64,000 nucleotides of DNA from Rhodanobacter sp. C01 (lineage in GTDB: Bacteria > Pseudomonadota > Gammaproteobacteria > Xanthomonadales > Rhodanobacteraceae): assembly GCF_002001045.1 (NCBI RefSeq), contig NZ_MUNR01000012.1, positions 1 through 64,000 on the forward strand, in the 5' to 3' direction. How positions within the stretch are numbered: position 1 is the first letter of the stretch; each line of letters begins with the position of its first letter. This document shows positions 33,848-43,190 of this stretch, piece by piece. The position numbers and the translations under genes are program-made. The notes under the pieces are model-generated. The model saw nothing but the letters and a program-made list of their open reading frames with translations. It searched no databases and was not told the DNA's origin.

Positions 33848-35305
33848 TCAGTCATCGTCTGCTTCGCGCGGCGCCTGTCCGCGGCGTTTGCGCACGCGCC
33901 AGCTGCGGATGCCCAGGTTGAAGGCGAACCATGCGGCCAGTACGCCGAGTGGCCAGCCGATCCATGCCGGCCACAGGATCGTGATGACGGACAACAGGGC
34001 CAGTGCCAGGGCGCCGACAAACAGCGGGCCGCTGGAGGTACTGCCGAGCACGCGACGATTGGTCAGTGCGGCGCCGACGCTGTTGGCGATGCGCAGGGCG
34101 CCGGCAGCGGCGCGGCCGGAACTGCCGCCGCCACGCCGTACCCTTGGCGGCCGAGCCTGGCTGCTGCGTACCCGTTCACTTCGACCACGACGGCGGGGCG
34201 CGGCGAGCACGATCTCGGTGGCGTTGCCGAGGTCCCGTTCGTATTGCGCCGCGAGCTTGTCGGCAAAACCGGCATCCTCGACCGCCACGTCGAGCTCGTG
34301 ATTGCCGAGCCAACTGGCGATATTGAGATTGGATGAGCCGACCCGTGCCCATTGCCCGTCGGCGACCGCGGTCTTGGCATGCAGCATCGAGCCGTTCCAC
34401 TCGAATACGCGAATGCCGGCTTTCAGCAATGGCCGGTAGCCGGAGCGCGACATGGCGGCCACCATCGGAATGTCGCTGCTGCCGGGGACCAGCAGGCGCA
34501 CGTCGACGCCGTCGCGCGCGGCGGCGACCAGCGCCTGCACGTACGGCGCGAGGCCGACGAAATAGGCATCGGTCAGCCACAGCGTCTTGCGTGCCAGCGA
34601 GGCAACCAGTTGATCGAGCCGGTACATGCCGGCGGTGGCTGGCTGGGTGGCGATCAACCGCAGCGACACGTCGCCGGCCGGCCCTGCTGCGGCCTGTGCC
34701 GTTGCGGAGGCCAATGGCGGTAGCGGCGTACCGGTCTCGCCCCAGCTTTGCGCGAACGCGGCTTCCAGTTCTGCCACCACCGGCCCACGCAGCGCCACGC
34801 CGGTATCGCGCCACGGCGGTACTCCGCGCGCCGGGTCACCCAGCCATTTCGCGCTGATGCAGACGCCGGAAAGGAAACCCAGCGTGCCATCGACCACCAG
34901 CAGCTTGCGGTGGTCGCGGCTGATCCAGCCGAATGGCTGGCCCAGCTGCGGCGGATTGAAGATGCGCACGTGGCCACCGGCTGCCCGCAGCGGTGCCCAG
35001 AACACGCTGCGCGACTGGCCGAGGCAGCCGACCCAGTCGACCACCACCGCGACGAAGACGCCGGCCTGCGCCCGTTCGACCAGCGCATCACGGAACGCCA
35101 GGCCGACCTCGTCGTTGCGGATGATGTAGTTCTCCAGCAGCACGCGCTGTCGCGCGCCACGAATCGCCGCCAGCCATGCGTCGTAGTGCGCGGCGGCGTC
35201 GATCAGCAGCTCGGCTGAGTTGCCTCCGAGCAGCGGGGCACCGGCGGTTCGGCTGAGCGCCTGCTGCGCCAGCAGGCGGCCGGGCGTGTCGGTCATGAGT
35301 GGCAT
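33848..35305 (-). CDS. phospholipase D-family protein (cardiolipin synthase-like) with C-terminal membrane segments
   Basis: About 485 residues with two HKD motifs: DHRKLLVVDG and LHAKTAVADG, each followed by the GS/SS-N pattern (GFLSGVCISA; VGSSNLN). Both catalytic sites look intact, suggesting transfer or hydrolysis of phosphatidyl groups. Unlike E. coli ClsA/ClsB, which carry membrane helices at the N-terminus or none, this protein ends with a basic region (RRRGRSERVRSSQARPPRVR) and then hydrophobic segments (GPLFVGALALALLSVITILW; WIGWPLGVLAAWFAFNLG). The start at 35305 is chosen; 35296 is equally possible. Divergent from the next gene with only 65 bases between. Confidence 0.87.
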   Translation of the reverse strand: MPLMTDTPGRLLAQQALSRTAGAPLLGGNSAELLIDAAAHYDAWLAAIRGARQRVLLENYIIRNDEVGLAFRDALVERAQAGVFVAVVVDWVGCLGQSRSVFWAPLRAAGGHVRIFNPPQLGQPFGWISRDHRKLLVVDGTLGFLSGVCISAKWLGDPARGVPPWRDTGVALRGPVVAELEAAFAQSWGETGTPLPPLASATAQAAAGPAGDVSLRLIATQPATAGMYRLDQLVASLARKTLWLTDAYFVGLAPYVQALVAAARDGVDVRLLVPGSSDIPMVAAMSRSGYRPLLKAGIRVFEWNGSMLHAKTAVADGQWARVGSSNLNIASWLGNHELDVAVEDAGFADKLAAQYERDLGNATEIVLAAPRRRGRSERVRSSQARPPRVRRGGGSSGRAAAGALRIANSVGAALTNRRVLGSTSSGPLFVGALALALLSVITILWPAWIGWPLGVLAAWFAFNLGIRSWRVRKRRGQAPREADDD

Positions 35306-35370
35306 GCGCCGAGTGTAGGCCATGGCCAGTCCACGTCCTGTCATCGCGGGCTTCTGGCATGATCTCATAC

Positions 35371-37308
35371 ATGCCGATCGAGCACTGCTACAGCGACACC
35401 GAGGCCTGTGCGCACTACCTCGCCGACGAGCTGGGTCCGGACCTGCGTATCGCTGCGCCACTGGGTCTGGGCAAGCCGCACGGATTGCTCAATGCGTTGT
35501 ACCGACTGACCGGCACCGACCCGGCGCGTTCGTTGCGGCTGTACACGGCGTTGTCGCTGACCCAGCCACAACCGGCGCCGGGGCTGGAGAAGCGTTTTCT
35601 CGGACCTTTCCTGGAGCGGCATTTCGGGGCCGACCAGGTCGACCCGCAATACGCACTCGATCAGGCACGCGATGCATTGCCGCCGAACGTCGAGATACAC
35701 GAGTTCTACATGCAGTCCGGTGCAATGCTGCATTCGGGCAGTGCCCAGCGCAGCTACATCAGCCAGAACTACACCCACGTCGCGCGCGACCTGGCGGTGC
35801 AGGACATCAACATGCTGGTGCAACTGGTGGCCCGTCGCGAAGGACCGGATGGCGTGCATTACAGCTTGTCGTGCAATCCGGATCTCACGCTGGATTTCCT
35901 CAGGCAGGTGCTGGCTGCCGGACGGCAGCGGCCATTGTGCGTGGCGGTGGTGCATCCGGACCTTCCGTATATGGGGGGCGACGCCGAAGTGGCGGAAGCG
36001 TTCTTCGACGTGGAGCTGCGTCCGCAAGCTTCGCCACGGCTGTTCGCGCTGCCGCGGCTGCCGGTCGACCTGGCCGAATATGCGTTGGGCATGCACGCCA
36101 GCGCACTGGTCAGGGACGGCGGCTGCCTGCAGATCGGCATCGGCGCGTTGTCCGATGCACTGGTCAAGGCCTTGCTGCTGCGCCACCAGGACAATGTGCA
36201 CTGGCGGCGTGCATTGGTGGCGCTGGACCCGCGTGGAGCCACCCATGCGCTGGCCGGGCGCATCGGTGGCCTGGCGCCATTCCAGGGCGGGCTCTATGGC
36301 GCCAGCGAGATGGTGATGGATGGTTTCATGCACCTGCAGCGTGGCGGCATTCTCAAGCGGCGAAGCTGGGACAACCTTGCGCTGGAACGCGCCTCCGCCG
36401 AGGGCCGGCTGAACCAGGCTACCCCGGGCGGCCACTATCTGCGTGGCGCGTTCTTCCTTGGTTCGCAGGAGCTCTACGGCTGGCTGGCTGCCACCGAGGC
36501 GGCCGATCCGGATGCGATCACGATGTGCCCGGTCTCCAACGTCAACCAGCTGTATGGCGACCATCAGGCATTGGCGATGCTGCAGCGACGCGGTGCGCGT
36601 TTCTTCAACACCTGCATGATGGCGACCGTGCTCGGTGCAGCGGTTTCCGACACGCTGGATGACGGCGCCGTGGTCAGTGGTGTCGGTGGCCAGTACAACT
36701 TCGTGGCGATGGCGCATGAGCTGCCCGATGGCCGCTCGGCCTTGTTGCTGCGTTCGACCCGCAGCAGCCGGGGCGGCATCGAGAGCAATATCCGCTGGAA
36801 CTACGGCCAGACCACGATTCCGCGCCATCTGCGTGACTTGATCATCACCGAGTACGGCATCGCCGACCTGCGCGGCAAGAGCGACAGCGAGTGCGTCGAG
36901 GCGATGCTGTCGATCAGCGACGCCCGTTTTCTCGATGCGTTGTGCGCCGAGGCGAAGGCACACGGCAAGCTGGCGGCCGATTTCGCGATACCGGAAGCTT
37001 GGCGCCGGCATCATCCACGCCATCTGCATGAAGCGCTGGCGCCGCTGCAGCAGAAAGGCCTGTTTCCGACTTTTCCGTTCGGCAGCGATTTCACCGAAGT
37101 CGAGCAGCGTTTGCTGCCGGCACTGAACTGGCTGAAGTCCGTCAGCAGCACGTGGCTTGGCAGGTTTCGCCTGCTGCGTGCCGTTTGTCGTCCGGGTTCG
37201 GTGGCTGCAGGGGAGGCCGAAGCAGTGGCGCGGATGGGACTGACAACGCCGCGCACGCTTGCCGACCGGCTGCAGCTTCGCCTGCTGCAGGCGGCCCTGC
37301 GACGCTGA
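35371..37308 (+). CDS. acetyl-CoA hydrolase/CoA-transferase family protein
   Basis: About 645 residues. The middle and C-terminal halves match the acetyl-CoA hydrolase/transferase fold: LRDLIITEYGIADLRGKSDSECVEAML is the C-terminal signature, and GGQYNFVAMAHELPDGRS with STRSSRGGIESNIRWNYGQTTIP precedes it. It moves CoA between acids or hydrolyses acyl-CoA. The protein is longer than classic Cat1-type enzymes (about 500 residues), with extra N- and C-terminal sequence. Alternative ATGs at 35359 and 35299 exist; 35371 (MPIEHCYSD) gives the cleanest start. Confidence 0.85.
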   Translation: MPIEHCYSDTEACAHYLADELGPDLRIAAPLGLGKPHGLLNALYRLTGTDPARSLRLYTALSLTQPQPAPGLEKRFLGPFLERHFGADQVDPQYALDQARDALPPNVEIHEFYMQSGAMLHSGSAQRSYISQNYTHVARDLAVQDINMLVQLVARREGPDGVHYSLSCNPDLTLDFLRQVLAAGRQRPLCVAVVHPDLPYMGGDAEVAEAFFDVELRPQASPRLFALPRLPVDLAEYALGMHASALVRDGGCLQIGIGALSDALVKALLLRHQDNVHWRRALVALDPRGATHALAGRIGGLAPFQGGLYGASEMVMDGFMHLQRGGILKRRSWDNLALERASAEGRLNQATPGGHYLRGAFFLGSQELYGWLAATEAADPDAITMCPVSNVNQLYGDHQALAMLQRRGARFFNTCMMATVLGAAVSDTLDDGAVVSGVGGQYNFVAMAHELPDGRSALLLRSTRSSRGGIESNIRWNYGQTTIPRHLRDLIITEYGIADLRGKSDSECVEAMLSISDARFLDALCAEAKAHGKLAADFAIPEAWRRHHPRHLHEALAPLQQKGLFPTFPFGSDFTEVEQRLLPALNWLKSVSSTWLGRFRLLRAVCRPGSVAAGEAEAVARMGLTTPRTLADRLQLRLLQAALRR

Positions 37309-37385
37309 ATCGGTCACATCGGTTCGGTTATCCTTGCAGCTTCGCCGCCCTTTAGCTGCGGCCGTACGATCCGGTCCCGCCTGTC

Positions 37386-38645
37386 ATGAACGAAAAAACT
37401 TCCCCGTCCCCGCGTCTGGCTGAGCCTGCGCTGCGCCGCCCCAGCGTGGCCGTGCAGATCGGCAAGGTCATGGTCGGCGGCGGCGCACCGATCGTGGTGC
37501 AGTCGATGACCAACACCGACACCGAGGATCCGGCCAGCACCGCGAAACAGATTGCCGAGCTGGCGCGCGCCGGTTCCGAACTGGTGCGCATCACGGTGAA
37601 CACGCCGGCTGCTGCTGCAGCGGTGCCGCGCATTGCCGAGCGCCTGGCGATGATGGGTGTGGACGTGCCGATCATCGGCGACTTCCACTACAACGGGCAT
37701 CAGCTGCTGGAACATGAGCCGGCCTGCGCCGAGGCACTGGCGAAGTACCGCATCAATCCCGGCAACGTCGGTTTCGGCAAGAAGAAGGACAGCCAGTTCG
37801 GCGCGATCATCGAGATGGCGCTGCGCTACAACAAGCCGGTGCGCATCGGCGCGAACTGGGGTTCGCTCGACCAGAGCATGGTCACCACGCTGATGGACGA
37901 GAACCACAAGCGGGCGGAGCCGTGGGATGCCTCGCACGTGGCACGCGAGGCACTGATCCGCTCGGCGCTGGATTCCGCTGCGCGTGCCGAGGAAATCGGT
38001 CTGGCGCGCGACCGCATCATCCTGTCGTGCAAGGTGTCCGGGGTGCAGGAGCTGATCGCGGTGTATCGCGACCTCGCCGCACGCTGCGACTACGCGCTGC
38101 ATCTGGGCCTGACTGAGGCCGGCATGGGGTCCAAGGGCATCACCGCGTCGAGCGCGGCGCTGGCCGTGCTTCTGCAGGAAGGCATCGGCGACACCATCCG
38201 CATCTCGTTGACGCCCGAACCGGGTGCCTCGCGCACCGGCGAGGTGATCGTGGCGCAGGAGCTGCTACAGACCATGGGCTTGCGCTCGTTCACGCCGCTG
38301 GTCACCGCCTGCCCGGGTTGCGGGCGCACCACCAGCGAGTTCTTCCAGGAACTGGCGAAGACCGTGCAGGAACACGTGCGCGAACAGATGCCGCTGTGGC
38401 GCATCAAGTACGACGGCGTGGAGAACCTGACGCTGGCGGTGATGGGCTGCATCGTCAACGGACCGGGCGAATCCAAGCACGCCAACATCGGCATCTCGCT
38501 GCCCGGCAACGGCGAGGCGCCAGCAGCGCCGGTTTTCATCGATGGCGAGAAGGCGATGACCTTGCGCGGCGACAACATCGCCAGCGAATTTGTCGGCATT
38601 CTGGATGGCTACGTGGCCAGCCATTACGCCTCGCGCACCGACTGA
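37386..38645 (+). CDS. ispG: 4-hydroxy-3-methylbut-2-enyl diphosphate synthase (IspG/GcpE)
   Basis: 419 residues, full length. Makes HMBPP from MEcPP in the MEP isoprenoid pathway using a [4Fe-4S] cluster. Visible: [21 protein letters not shown] at the TIM-barrel start, [14 protein letters not shown]-type acidic residues, and the cluster cysteines in [13 protein letters not shown] plus [10 protein letters not shown]. The C-terminal tail ([20 protein letters not shown]) occurs again, diverged, at 41391. Followed by a transferred-looking two-gene cassette. Confidence 0.97.
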   Translation: MNEKTSPSPRLAEPALRRPSVAVQIGKVMVGGGAPIVVQSMTNTDTEDPASTAKQIAELARAGSELVRITVNTPAAAAAVPRIAERLAMMGVDVPIIGDFHYNGHQLLEHEPACAEALAKYRINPGNVGFGKKKDSQFGAIIEMALRYNKPVRIGANWGSLDQSMVTTLMDENHKRAEPWDASHVAREALIRSALDSAARAEEIGLARDRIILSCKVSGVQELIAVYRDLAARCDYALHLGLTEAGMGSKGITASSAALAVLLQEGIGDTIRISLTPEPGASRTGEVIVAQELLQTMGLRSFTPLVTACPGCGRTTSEFFQELAKTVQEHVREQMPLWRIKYDGVENLTLAVMGCIVNGPGESKHANIGISLPGNGEAPAAPVFIDGEKAMTLRGDNIASEFVGILDGYVASHYASRTD

Positions 38646-39029
38646 ACGGCGTCATCCCACTTCGCGCCCTCCACCCGGACGCGTCGACCCGCGCGGTTGA
38701 CAGTCCGGCGAGGGTGACCGGTGGCAGGAAGTGCGGTACGCCCGGCTTGTTGCACGCCAGTGTCGGAACGGTCTACGTCGTCTGTTGCTGGAAGCTGGCA
38801 TTGAACCGCGCTAGAGTCCGACCGTTGGGGGCAATCGGCTGAGGGGGACAATTCGCCCTGCTGCAAAGACGAATAGTGCGGCTGGATGAATTTCGTGCTG
38901 CCTTGTTCTTGCTTGGGGGTGTTTGCGTCTGGTGCTGGTTTTCCGGGCTACGGTGGCCGCTTCGGCCATCATCTTGGCTTGGAGCGCCGTACCTGTCTGT
39001 ATGGGTAAACCTTTGCAAGGCCAGGCTTT
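38646..39029. other. spacer between ispG and the glycosyltransferase
   Basis: 384 bases with no supported gene on either strand and no recognisable relic. The sequence turns visibly less GC-rich towards the glycosyltransferase start. It may hold the promoter of the inserted cassette. The junction with the cassette lies somewhere within it. Confidence 0.5.
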
Positions 39030-40103
39030 ATGCCGCTCGTGAGCGTTATCGTACCCACCTTTAATCGGGCCTATTGTCTCGCACGGACGCTGGATAGCGC
39101 GCTGGCACAGACTTACGCCGAGATTGAAGTGCTGGTTGTCGATGATGGCTCCACGGACGACACGAGGGCGATGATCGAATCTCGCTATCGCAACGACAGT
39201 CGCATCAGATATATCCACCAAGTCAACGGCGGGGTTGCCAAGGCTCGAAATACGGGAATCGCTGCGGCGACCGGTGCCTTCGTTGCACTGCTGGATTCCG
39301 ACGATGTTTGGCGGCCGTGGAAAATCGAACTGCAGGTTTTGTGCATGCAGGCATTTCCCGAGATCGTGATGGTATGGACGGACATGGAGGGCATGGATCC
39401 TTCGGGCCGGATATTCGACAAGGCATATATCCGCACCATGTACAGCGCCTACCAGTTTTTCCCCGAAGGCACTTTGTTCCCGGAGGCGTACCCGCTTGAA
39501 GGGATAGCCCCGTCGTTGCAGGCGGTTGTACAAGGCGCCAAGCTCCATAAGGGTTATATCTTTTCCCAGATGATCATGGGCAATCTGGTGCACACATCGA
39601 CCGTGCTGCTTCGCCGGGAATGCCTGGATCAGGTCAAGGGTTTCAACGAAGCGTTGCGTTATTCGGGCGAGGATTACGATTTTCACCTGAGGACTTGCCG
39701 GGCAGGCCCGGTCGGCTTCATCGACCTGGCGGCAATCCAGTATCAGCGGGGCATGCCGGACCGGCTTACGCGCGCTGAGTACCACATCCACACGGCGACC
39801 AATTTCCTCAACACGGTCAAGCCGTTTATCGACAATGCGCGTGCAGAAATCAACTTGCCGCAAAGCATGATCGATGTGATGTTGGCCGACGCCTATCTCT
39901 GGATCGGCGAGCTGCAGGTCGACATGGACGACGACGCGAATGCGCGAAAGAATCTGATTTTCAGCATGCGGCACCGATTTTTTCAGCCACGTGCGTGGCT
40001 GTTCTATCTTGCCTGCTTTCTACCGCACAAGGTTCGCGCCTGGCTCAGGGGGCAATACCGGATGATAAAAGCGCAAATCCATCCTGGGATCTCTCACTCA
40101 TGA
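39030..40103 (+). CDS. family 2 glycosyltransferase
   Basis: 357 residues, GT-A fold. MPLVSVIVPTFNRAYCLARTLDSAL starts the nucleotide-sugar domain, VDDGSTDDT and the DXD equivalent LLDSDDVWRP are present, and FNEALRYSGEDYDFHLRTC carries the acceptor-side acid. The enzyme adds sugar from a nucleotide donor to an unknown glycan, lipid or protein. It overlaps the next gene by 4 bases (ATGA), so the pair is co-translated. Codon use is less GC-extreme than the flanking housekeeping genes (TTT, TTG and ATA codons are more frequent by eye). Confidence 0.92.
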   Translation: MPLVSVIVPTFNRAYCLARTLDSALAQTYAEIEVLVVDDGSTDDTRAMIESRYRNDSRIRYIHQVNGGVAKARNTGIAAATGAFVALLDSDDVWRPWKIELQVLCMQAFPEIVMVWTDMEGMDPSGRIFDKAYIRTMYSAYQFFPEGTLFPEAYPLEGIAPSLQAVVQGAKLHKGYIFSQMIMGNLVHTSTVLLRRECLDQVKGFNEALRYSGEDYDFHLRTCRAGPVGFIDLAAIQYQRGMPDRLTRAEYHIHTATNFLNTVKPFIDNARAEINLPQSMIDVMLADAYLWIGELQVDMDDDANARKNLIFSMRHRFFQPRAWLFYLACFLPHKVRAWLRGQYRMIKAQIHPGISHS

Positions 40104-41416
40104 CCGGCGGCTACCAGCGGATGTCCGGTGTCATTGATGTGGAAAATCAAACGGTAGAGGGCAACCCGGCATTCGTTTGCCGGCGATCGGTTTGCGAAGT
40201 GCACGATACGCTGGACTGCGAGTGCGCCATCGATAACGCGCCGTTGGTTGAGCCATTGGTCGTGCGTGTCATTCAGGACGTGGCTGCCTGGGATGCTATT
40301 CGTGAAGAGTGGGATCGGCTCTATGCTGCCAGTCCCACGGCTTCGACACCGTTGGACTTTGTCTGGTTGCGGCGCTGGTGGCAGGTGTATGCGTCCGTCT
40401 ATGGTGCCGGTGGCCTGCGCATCATCACGCTCTGGCGTGGCTCCGTATTGTCCGGTGCACTGCCGCTTTATATCGCTGGCGCCGACGCGGGCAGGGTGGC
40501 TGCCCGCTGTCTGCGATTCGTGTCGACAGGTGAAGAAGAATTTGAGGAAATCTGCCCGGACTACCTCGACCTGCTGCATCTGCCGGGGGAAGACACGGCT
40601 TGTGCAGAAGCAACATGGCTTGCGATTGATGCCATCGAGTGGGATACGCTGGAATTTCTCGACCTGCCACAGAGTTCGCCCTTGCTGCGCAGGCTGGAAT
40701 TCTTTCCTCGCCATAGGCGCGCACGAGTTGCCACGCGTGGTGGTTGCCCTATCGCGAACCTCGATGGCGGCTTCGACAGATATCTGACGCAATTGTCTTC
40801 CAAGACGCGCATGCGAGCGCGCCAGGAAATTCGCAAGGCCGAAAAATCCGGGGTGCTGTTTGAACTGGCCACCGAGGCGGACAGTGAAGCGTATTTCGAC
40901 GACTTGATCCGGTTGCATCAGGCGCGCTGGACGGCAGAGGGCAAGCCGGGATGCTTTTCCGCCCCAAGGTTCACCCAGTTCCATCGAGGCTTGCTGCAGG
41001 CGTGGACGAAGGGCGGGCGCCTGATTCTGGCGCGGCTGTCTCATCAAGGGAAAGCTTGCGTCGTGCTGTATGGCTTTGTGACGTGCGCCAAATTTGATCT
41101 ATACCAGTTGGGTGTTGGGTCGATTGAGGGAACCAACATACGCAGTCCGGGCACGCTGGCCAACCTTCTTCTGATGGAGCAGCTGGCTGGTCGTGGCGTG
41201 AATCGCTACGATTTTTTGCGCGGAAACAGCGAGTTCAAGAAGTCGCTCACTACGGAACATCGTGACCTCGTCTGCCTTCAATGCCGCCGCCTTACTTCAC
41301 GTGCGCTGCTCGATCAAGTCATGCGGCTGCTGACACGAGTGTTTCGGAAGATGAGCCGGATGGTTCGCCAGGGCTGGACAAGCTCAAGAGGCGCCGGTCG
41401 TGCTGGTGTTGATTGA
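40100..41416 (+). CDS. BioF2/CelD-type GNAT acyltransferase
   Basis: 438 residues. The C-terminal half is an Acetyltransf_6 (BioF2-like) domain: TKTRMRARQEIRKAEKSG-type basic helix (SSKTRMRARQEIRKAEKSGV), LIRLHQARWTAEGKPGCF, LARLSHQGKACVVLYGFVTC and YQLGVGSIEGTNIRSPGTL, then YDFLRGNSEFKKSLT. Such proteins modify extracellular polysaccharides (CelD/BcsL, FemAB-like enzymes). Translational coupling to the GT2 gene implies a shared glycan target. The N-terminal 70 residues are unassigned. The reading frame ends on a stop inside the ispG-tail relic, with which its last codons overlap. Confidence 0.85.
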   Translation: MTGGYQRMSGVIDVENQTVEGNPAFVCRRSVCEVHDTLDCECAIDNAPLVEPLVVRVIQDVAAWDAIREEWDRLYAASPTASTPLDFVWLRRWWQVYASVYGAGGLRIITLWRGSVLSGALPLYIAGADAGRVAARCLRFVSTGEEEFEEICPDYLDLLHLPGEDTACAEATWLAIDAIEWDTLEFLDLPQSSPLLRRLEFFPRHRRARVATRGGCPIANLDGGFDRYLTQLSSKTRMRARQEIRKAEKSGVLFELATEADSEAYFDDLIRLHQARWTAEGKPGCFSAPRFTQFHRGLLQAWTKGGRLILARLSHQGKACVVLYGFVTCAKFDLYQLGVGSIEGTNIRSPGTLANLLLMEQLAGRGVNRYDFLRGNSEFKKSLTTEHRDLVCLQCRRLTSRALLDQVMRLLTRVFRKMSRMVRQGWTSSRGAGRAGVD

Positions 41417-41519
41417 CGGCGAGAAGGCGATGATCTTGCGCGGCTACAACATCGCCAGCGGATTCGTCGGCATCCTCGACGATTACGTCGCGCGCAAGTA
41501 CACGGTGCAGGCTGGCTGA
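41391..41519 (+). pseudogene. orphan 3' tail of ispG (recombination scar)
   Basis: In a frame shifted from the acyltransferase, 43 codons read APVVLVLIDGEKAMILRG then YNIASGFVGILDDYVARKY to a stop. The intact ispG ends [20 protein letters not shown], then [14 protein letters not shown]. Most of the tail matches at protein level while many codons differ at the third position, so it is a diverged allele rather than a fresh copy. It has no start and cannot encode IspG. It marks the downstream border of the GT2/acyltransferase cassette. Confidence 0.88.
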
Positions 41520-41624
41520 GGCTTCTGTCACACTGTATCGGTGGTCGGTGCTTCACACTTTCGCCTGTCCACGACGAAGCGTGGCGTGAATGCCGCGTGC
41601 GAGACCCCTCGCCGGAGCCTTGCC

Positions 41625-42437
41625 GTGAAGATCAGTCCCCAATTTCGCATTGCCTTTTTCTATGTGCTGCTTTCGGTGCTGTGGATCTGGTTTTCGGATC
41701 GCGCACTGAATGCCATGGTGCATGGACAGGCCGAACTCACCTTCCTGCAAAGCATCAAGGGTGGCCTGTTCGTGCTGCTCACCGGGATCGTGCTGTACTG
41801 GATGATCGGGCGTGACCTGGGCCGGTTGAAAGCCGTCAACCAGACCTTGCGGGATGGCCATCAGCAGTCGCTACGTGTGCTGGTGTCGGCGATGGACATC
41901 CGCCACAAGGAAACCGGCGACCACTCTGATCGGGTGATGCGCATGGCCGCTGGCCTGGCCCGACTTGCGGGTGTGCATGGCGATGCACTGCGCAATCTCG
42001 AGTTTGGCGCGCTGCTGCACGACATCGGCAAACTGGCGCTGCCGGACGCGGTACTGGTCAAGCCGGGCAGGCTGAATGAGGATGAGATGGCACTGATGCG
42101 CCAGCATCCGCAGATCGGCCACGACTTGCTGCAGCGGGTGGATTTCCTGCATGGGGCCGCCGACATTCCATACAGTCATCACGAGCGCTGGGACGGCAGC
42201 GGTTATCCACAAGGTTTGCACGGCGAGGCGATTCCGCTGGCGGCGCGGATATTCAGCGTGGTCGATGTGTGGGATGCGCTGATCACGGCGCGCGTCTACA
42301 AGCCGGCGTGGCCGGAGGCCGAGGTGCTGGACTATCTGCGCCACGCGGCCGGCAGCCAGCTTGATCCGAACCTGGTGGCATTGTTTCTTGAGCATCGCGC
42401 GGAAATCACGAGGCTTGGCGACGCGACCAGCGGCTGA
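41625..42437 (+). CDS. membrane-anchored HD-GYP domain phosphodiesterase
   Basis: About 270 residues. GTG 41625 is chosen for a GGAG ribosome-binding site 8 bases upstream; the frame is open to 41541. Two transmembrane segments (FRIAFFYVLLSVLWIWFSDRAL; GGLFVLLTGIVLYWMIG) precede a complete HD-GYP domain: KETGDHSDRVMRMAAGLARL, LLHDIGKLALPD (HD), MRQHPQIGHDLL, HHERWDGSGYPQGL (GYP variant intact), ARIFSVVDVWDAL. It probably degrades cyclic-di-GMP. Directly downstream of the ispG relic, so its original neighbour was probably ispG. Confidence 0.9.
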   Translation: MKISPQFRIAFFYVLLSVLWIWFSDRALNAMVHGQAELTFLQSIKGGLFVLLTGIVLYWMIGRDLGRLKAVNQTLRDGHQQSLRVLVSAMDIRHKETGDHSDRVMRMAAGLARLAGVHGDALRNLEFGALLHDIGKLALPDAVLVKPGRLNEDEMALMRQHPQIGHDLLQRVDFLHGAADIPYSHHERWDGSGYPQGLHGEAIPLAARIFSVVDVWDALITARVYKPAWPEAEVLDYLRHAAGSQLDPNLVALFLEHRAEITRLGDATSG

Positions 42438-42452
42438 ACCCGCGGCGGCAGA

Positions 42453-43190
42453 TCAGTCGGTTCGATGGTCCGCACACGGCTGCCATAGCTGTGTGGTCAG
42501 ATCGGCCCAGCTGCCAACGACTCCCGGTAGTCGCACGAGGCGATCGACTTCCCGCAGGTACCACGCGCGCTGTACCTCGATCGCACCTAGCGATCGCGTA
42601 TGCGGATTGCTCACCTGGGCATCGATCAACGGGAATTCCAGTTCGTGCAGCAGCCGGGCCAGCGCAACCAGGGCGGTCTTCGAGCCACCGCTTTCGGCAC
42701 TGAACATCGATTCGCCGCAGAACAACCGGCCGATCGCGAGGCCATAGATGCCGCCGATCAGTCGCGAGCCGTCCCATGCTTCGACGCTGTGCGCATGTCC
42801 CTGCCGGTGCAGTTGCACATAGGCGTCGATCATCGCTGGCACCAGCCACGTGCCTGACTCGCTGGTGCGTGGTGCGGCACAGGCGCGAATCACCTGGTCG
42901 AAGGCGTGGTCGATGGTAAGTCGCCAGTGCTTGCCGACAAGTTGCCGTCGCAGACTGCGGTTGACCTTCAACGCATCGGTATGAAACACACAACGCGGAT
43001 CCGGCGACCACCACAGGATCGGCTCGCCTTCGCCGAACCAGGGGAAGATGCCGCGCGAGTAGGCCGCCAGCAGACATTCCACGGACAGGGCACCGCCAAA
43101 CGCCAGCAATCCGTTGGGCTCGGTCAACGCATCGCACGGATCGGGAAAGCGATCCGGCGCATCGGCATCGAGTAACGGCAGATGGATCAT
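42453..43190 (-). CDS. aat: leucyl/phenylalanyl-tRNA-protein transferase
   Basis: 245 residues, typical length. Attaches Leu/Phe to N-terminal Arg or Lys of proteins, making them ClpAPS substrates (N-degron pathway). Motifs: GLLAFGGALSVECLLAAYSRGIFPWF, LWWSPDPRCVF, ESGTWLVPAMIDAYVQLHRQG, HSVEAWDGSRLIGGIYGLAIG, FCGESMFSAESGGSK. Its start overlaps the stop of the upstream GNAT gene by 4 bases, so they form an operon. In E. coli aat is likewise near trxB. Confidence 0.96.
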   Translation of the reverse strand: MIHLPLLDADAPDRFPDPCDALTEPNGLLAFGGALSVECLLAAYSRGIFPWFGEGEPILWWSPDPRCVFHTDALKVNRSLRRQLVGKHWRLTIDHAFDQVIRACAAPRTSESGTWLVPAMIDAYVQLHRQGHAHSVEAWDGSRLIGGIYGLAIGRLFCGESMFSAESGGSKTALVALARLLHELEFPLIDAQVSNPHTRSLGAIEVQRAWYLREVDRLVRLPGVVGSWADLTTQLWQPCADHRTD

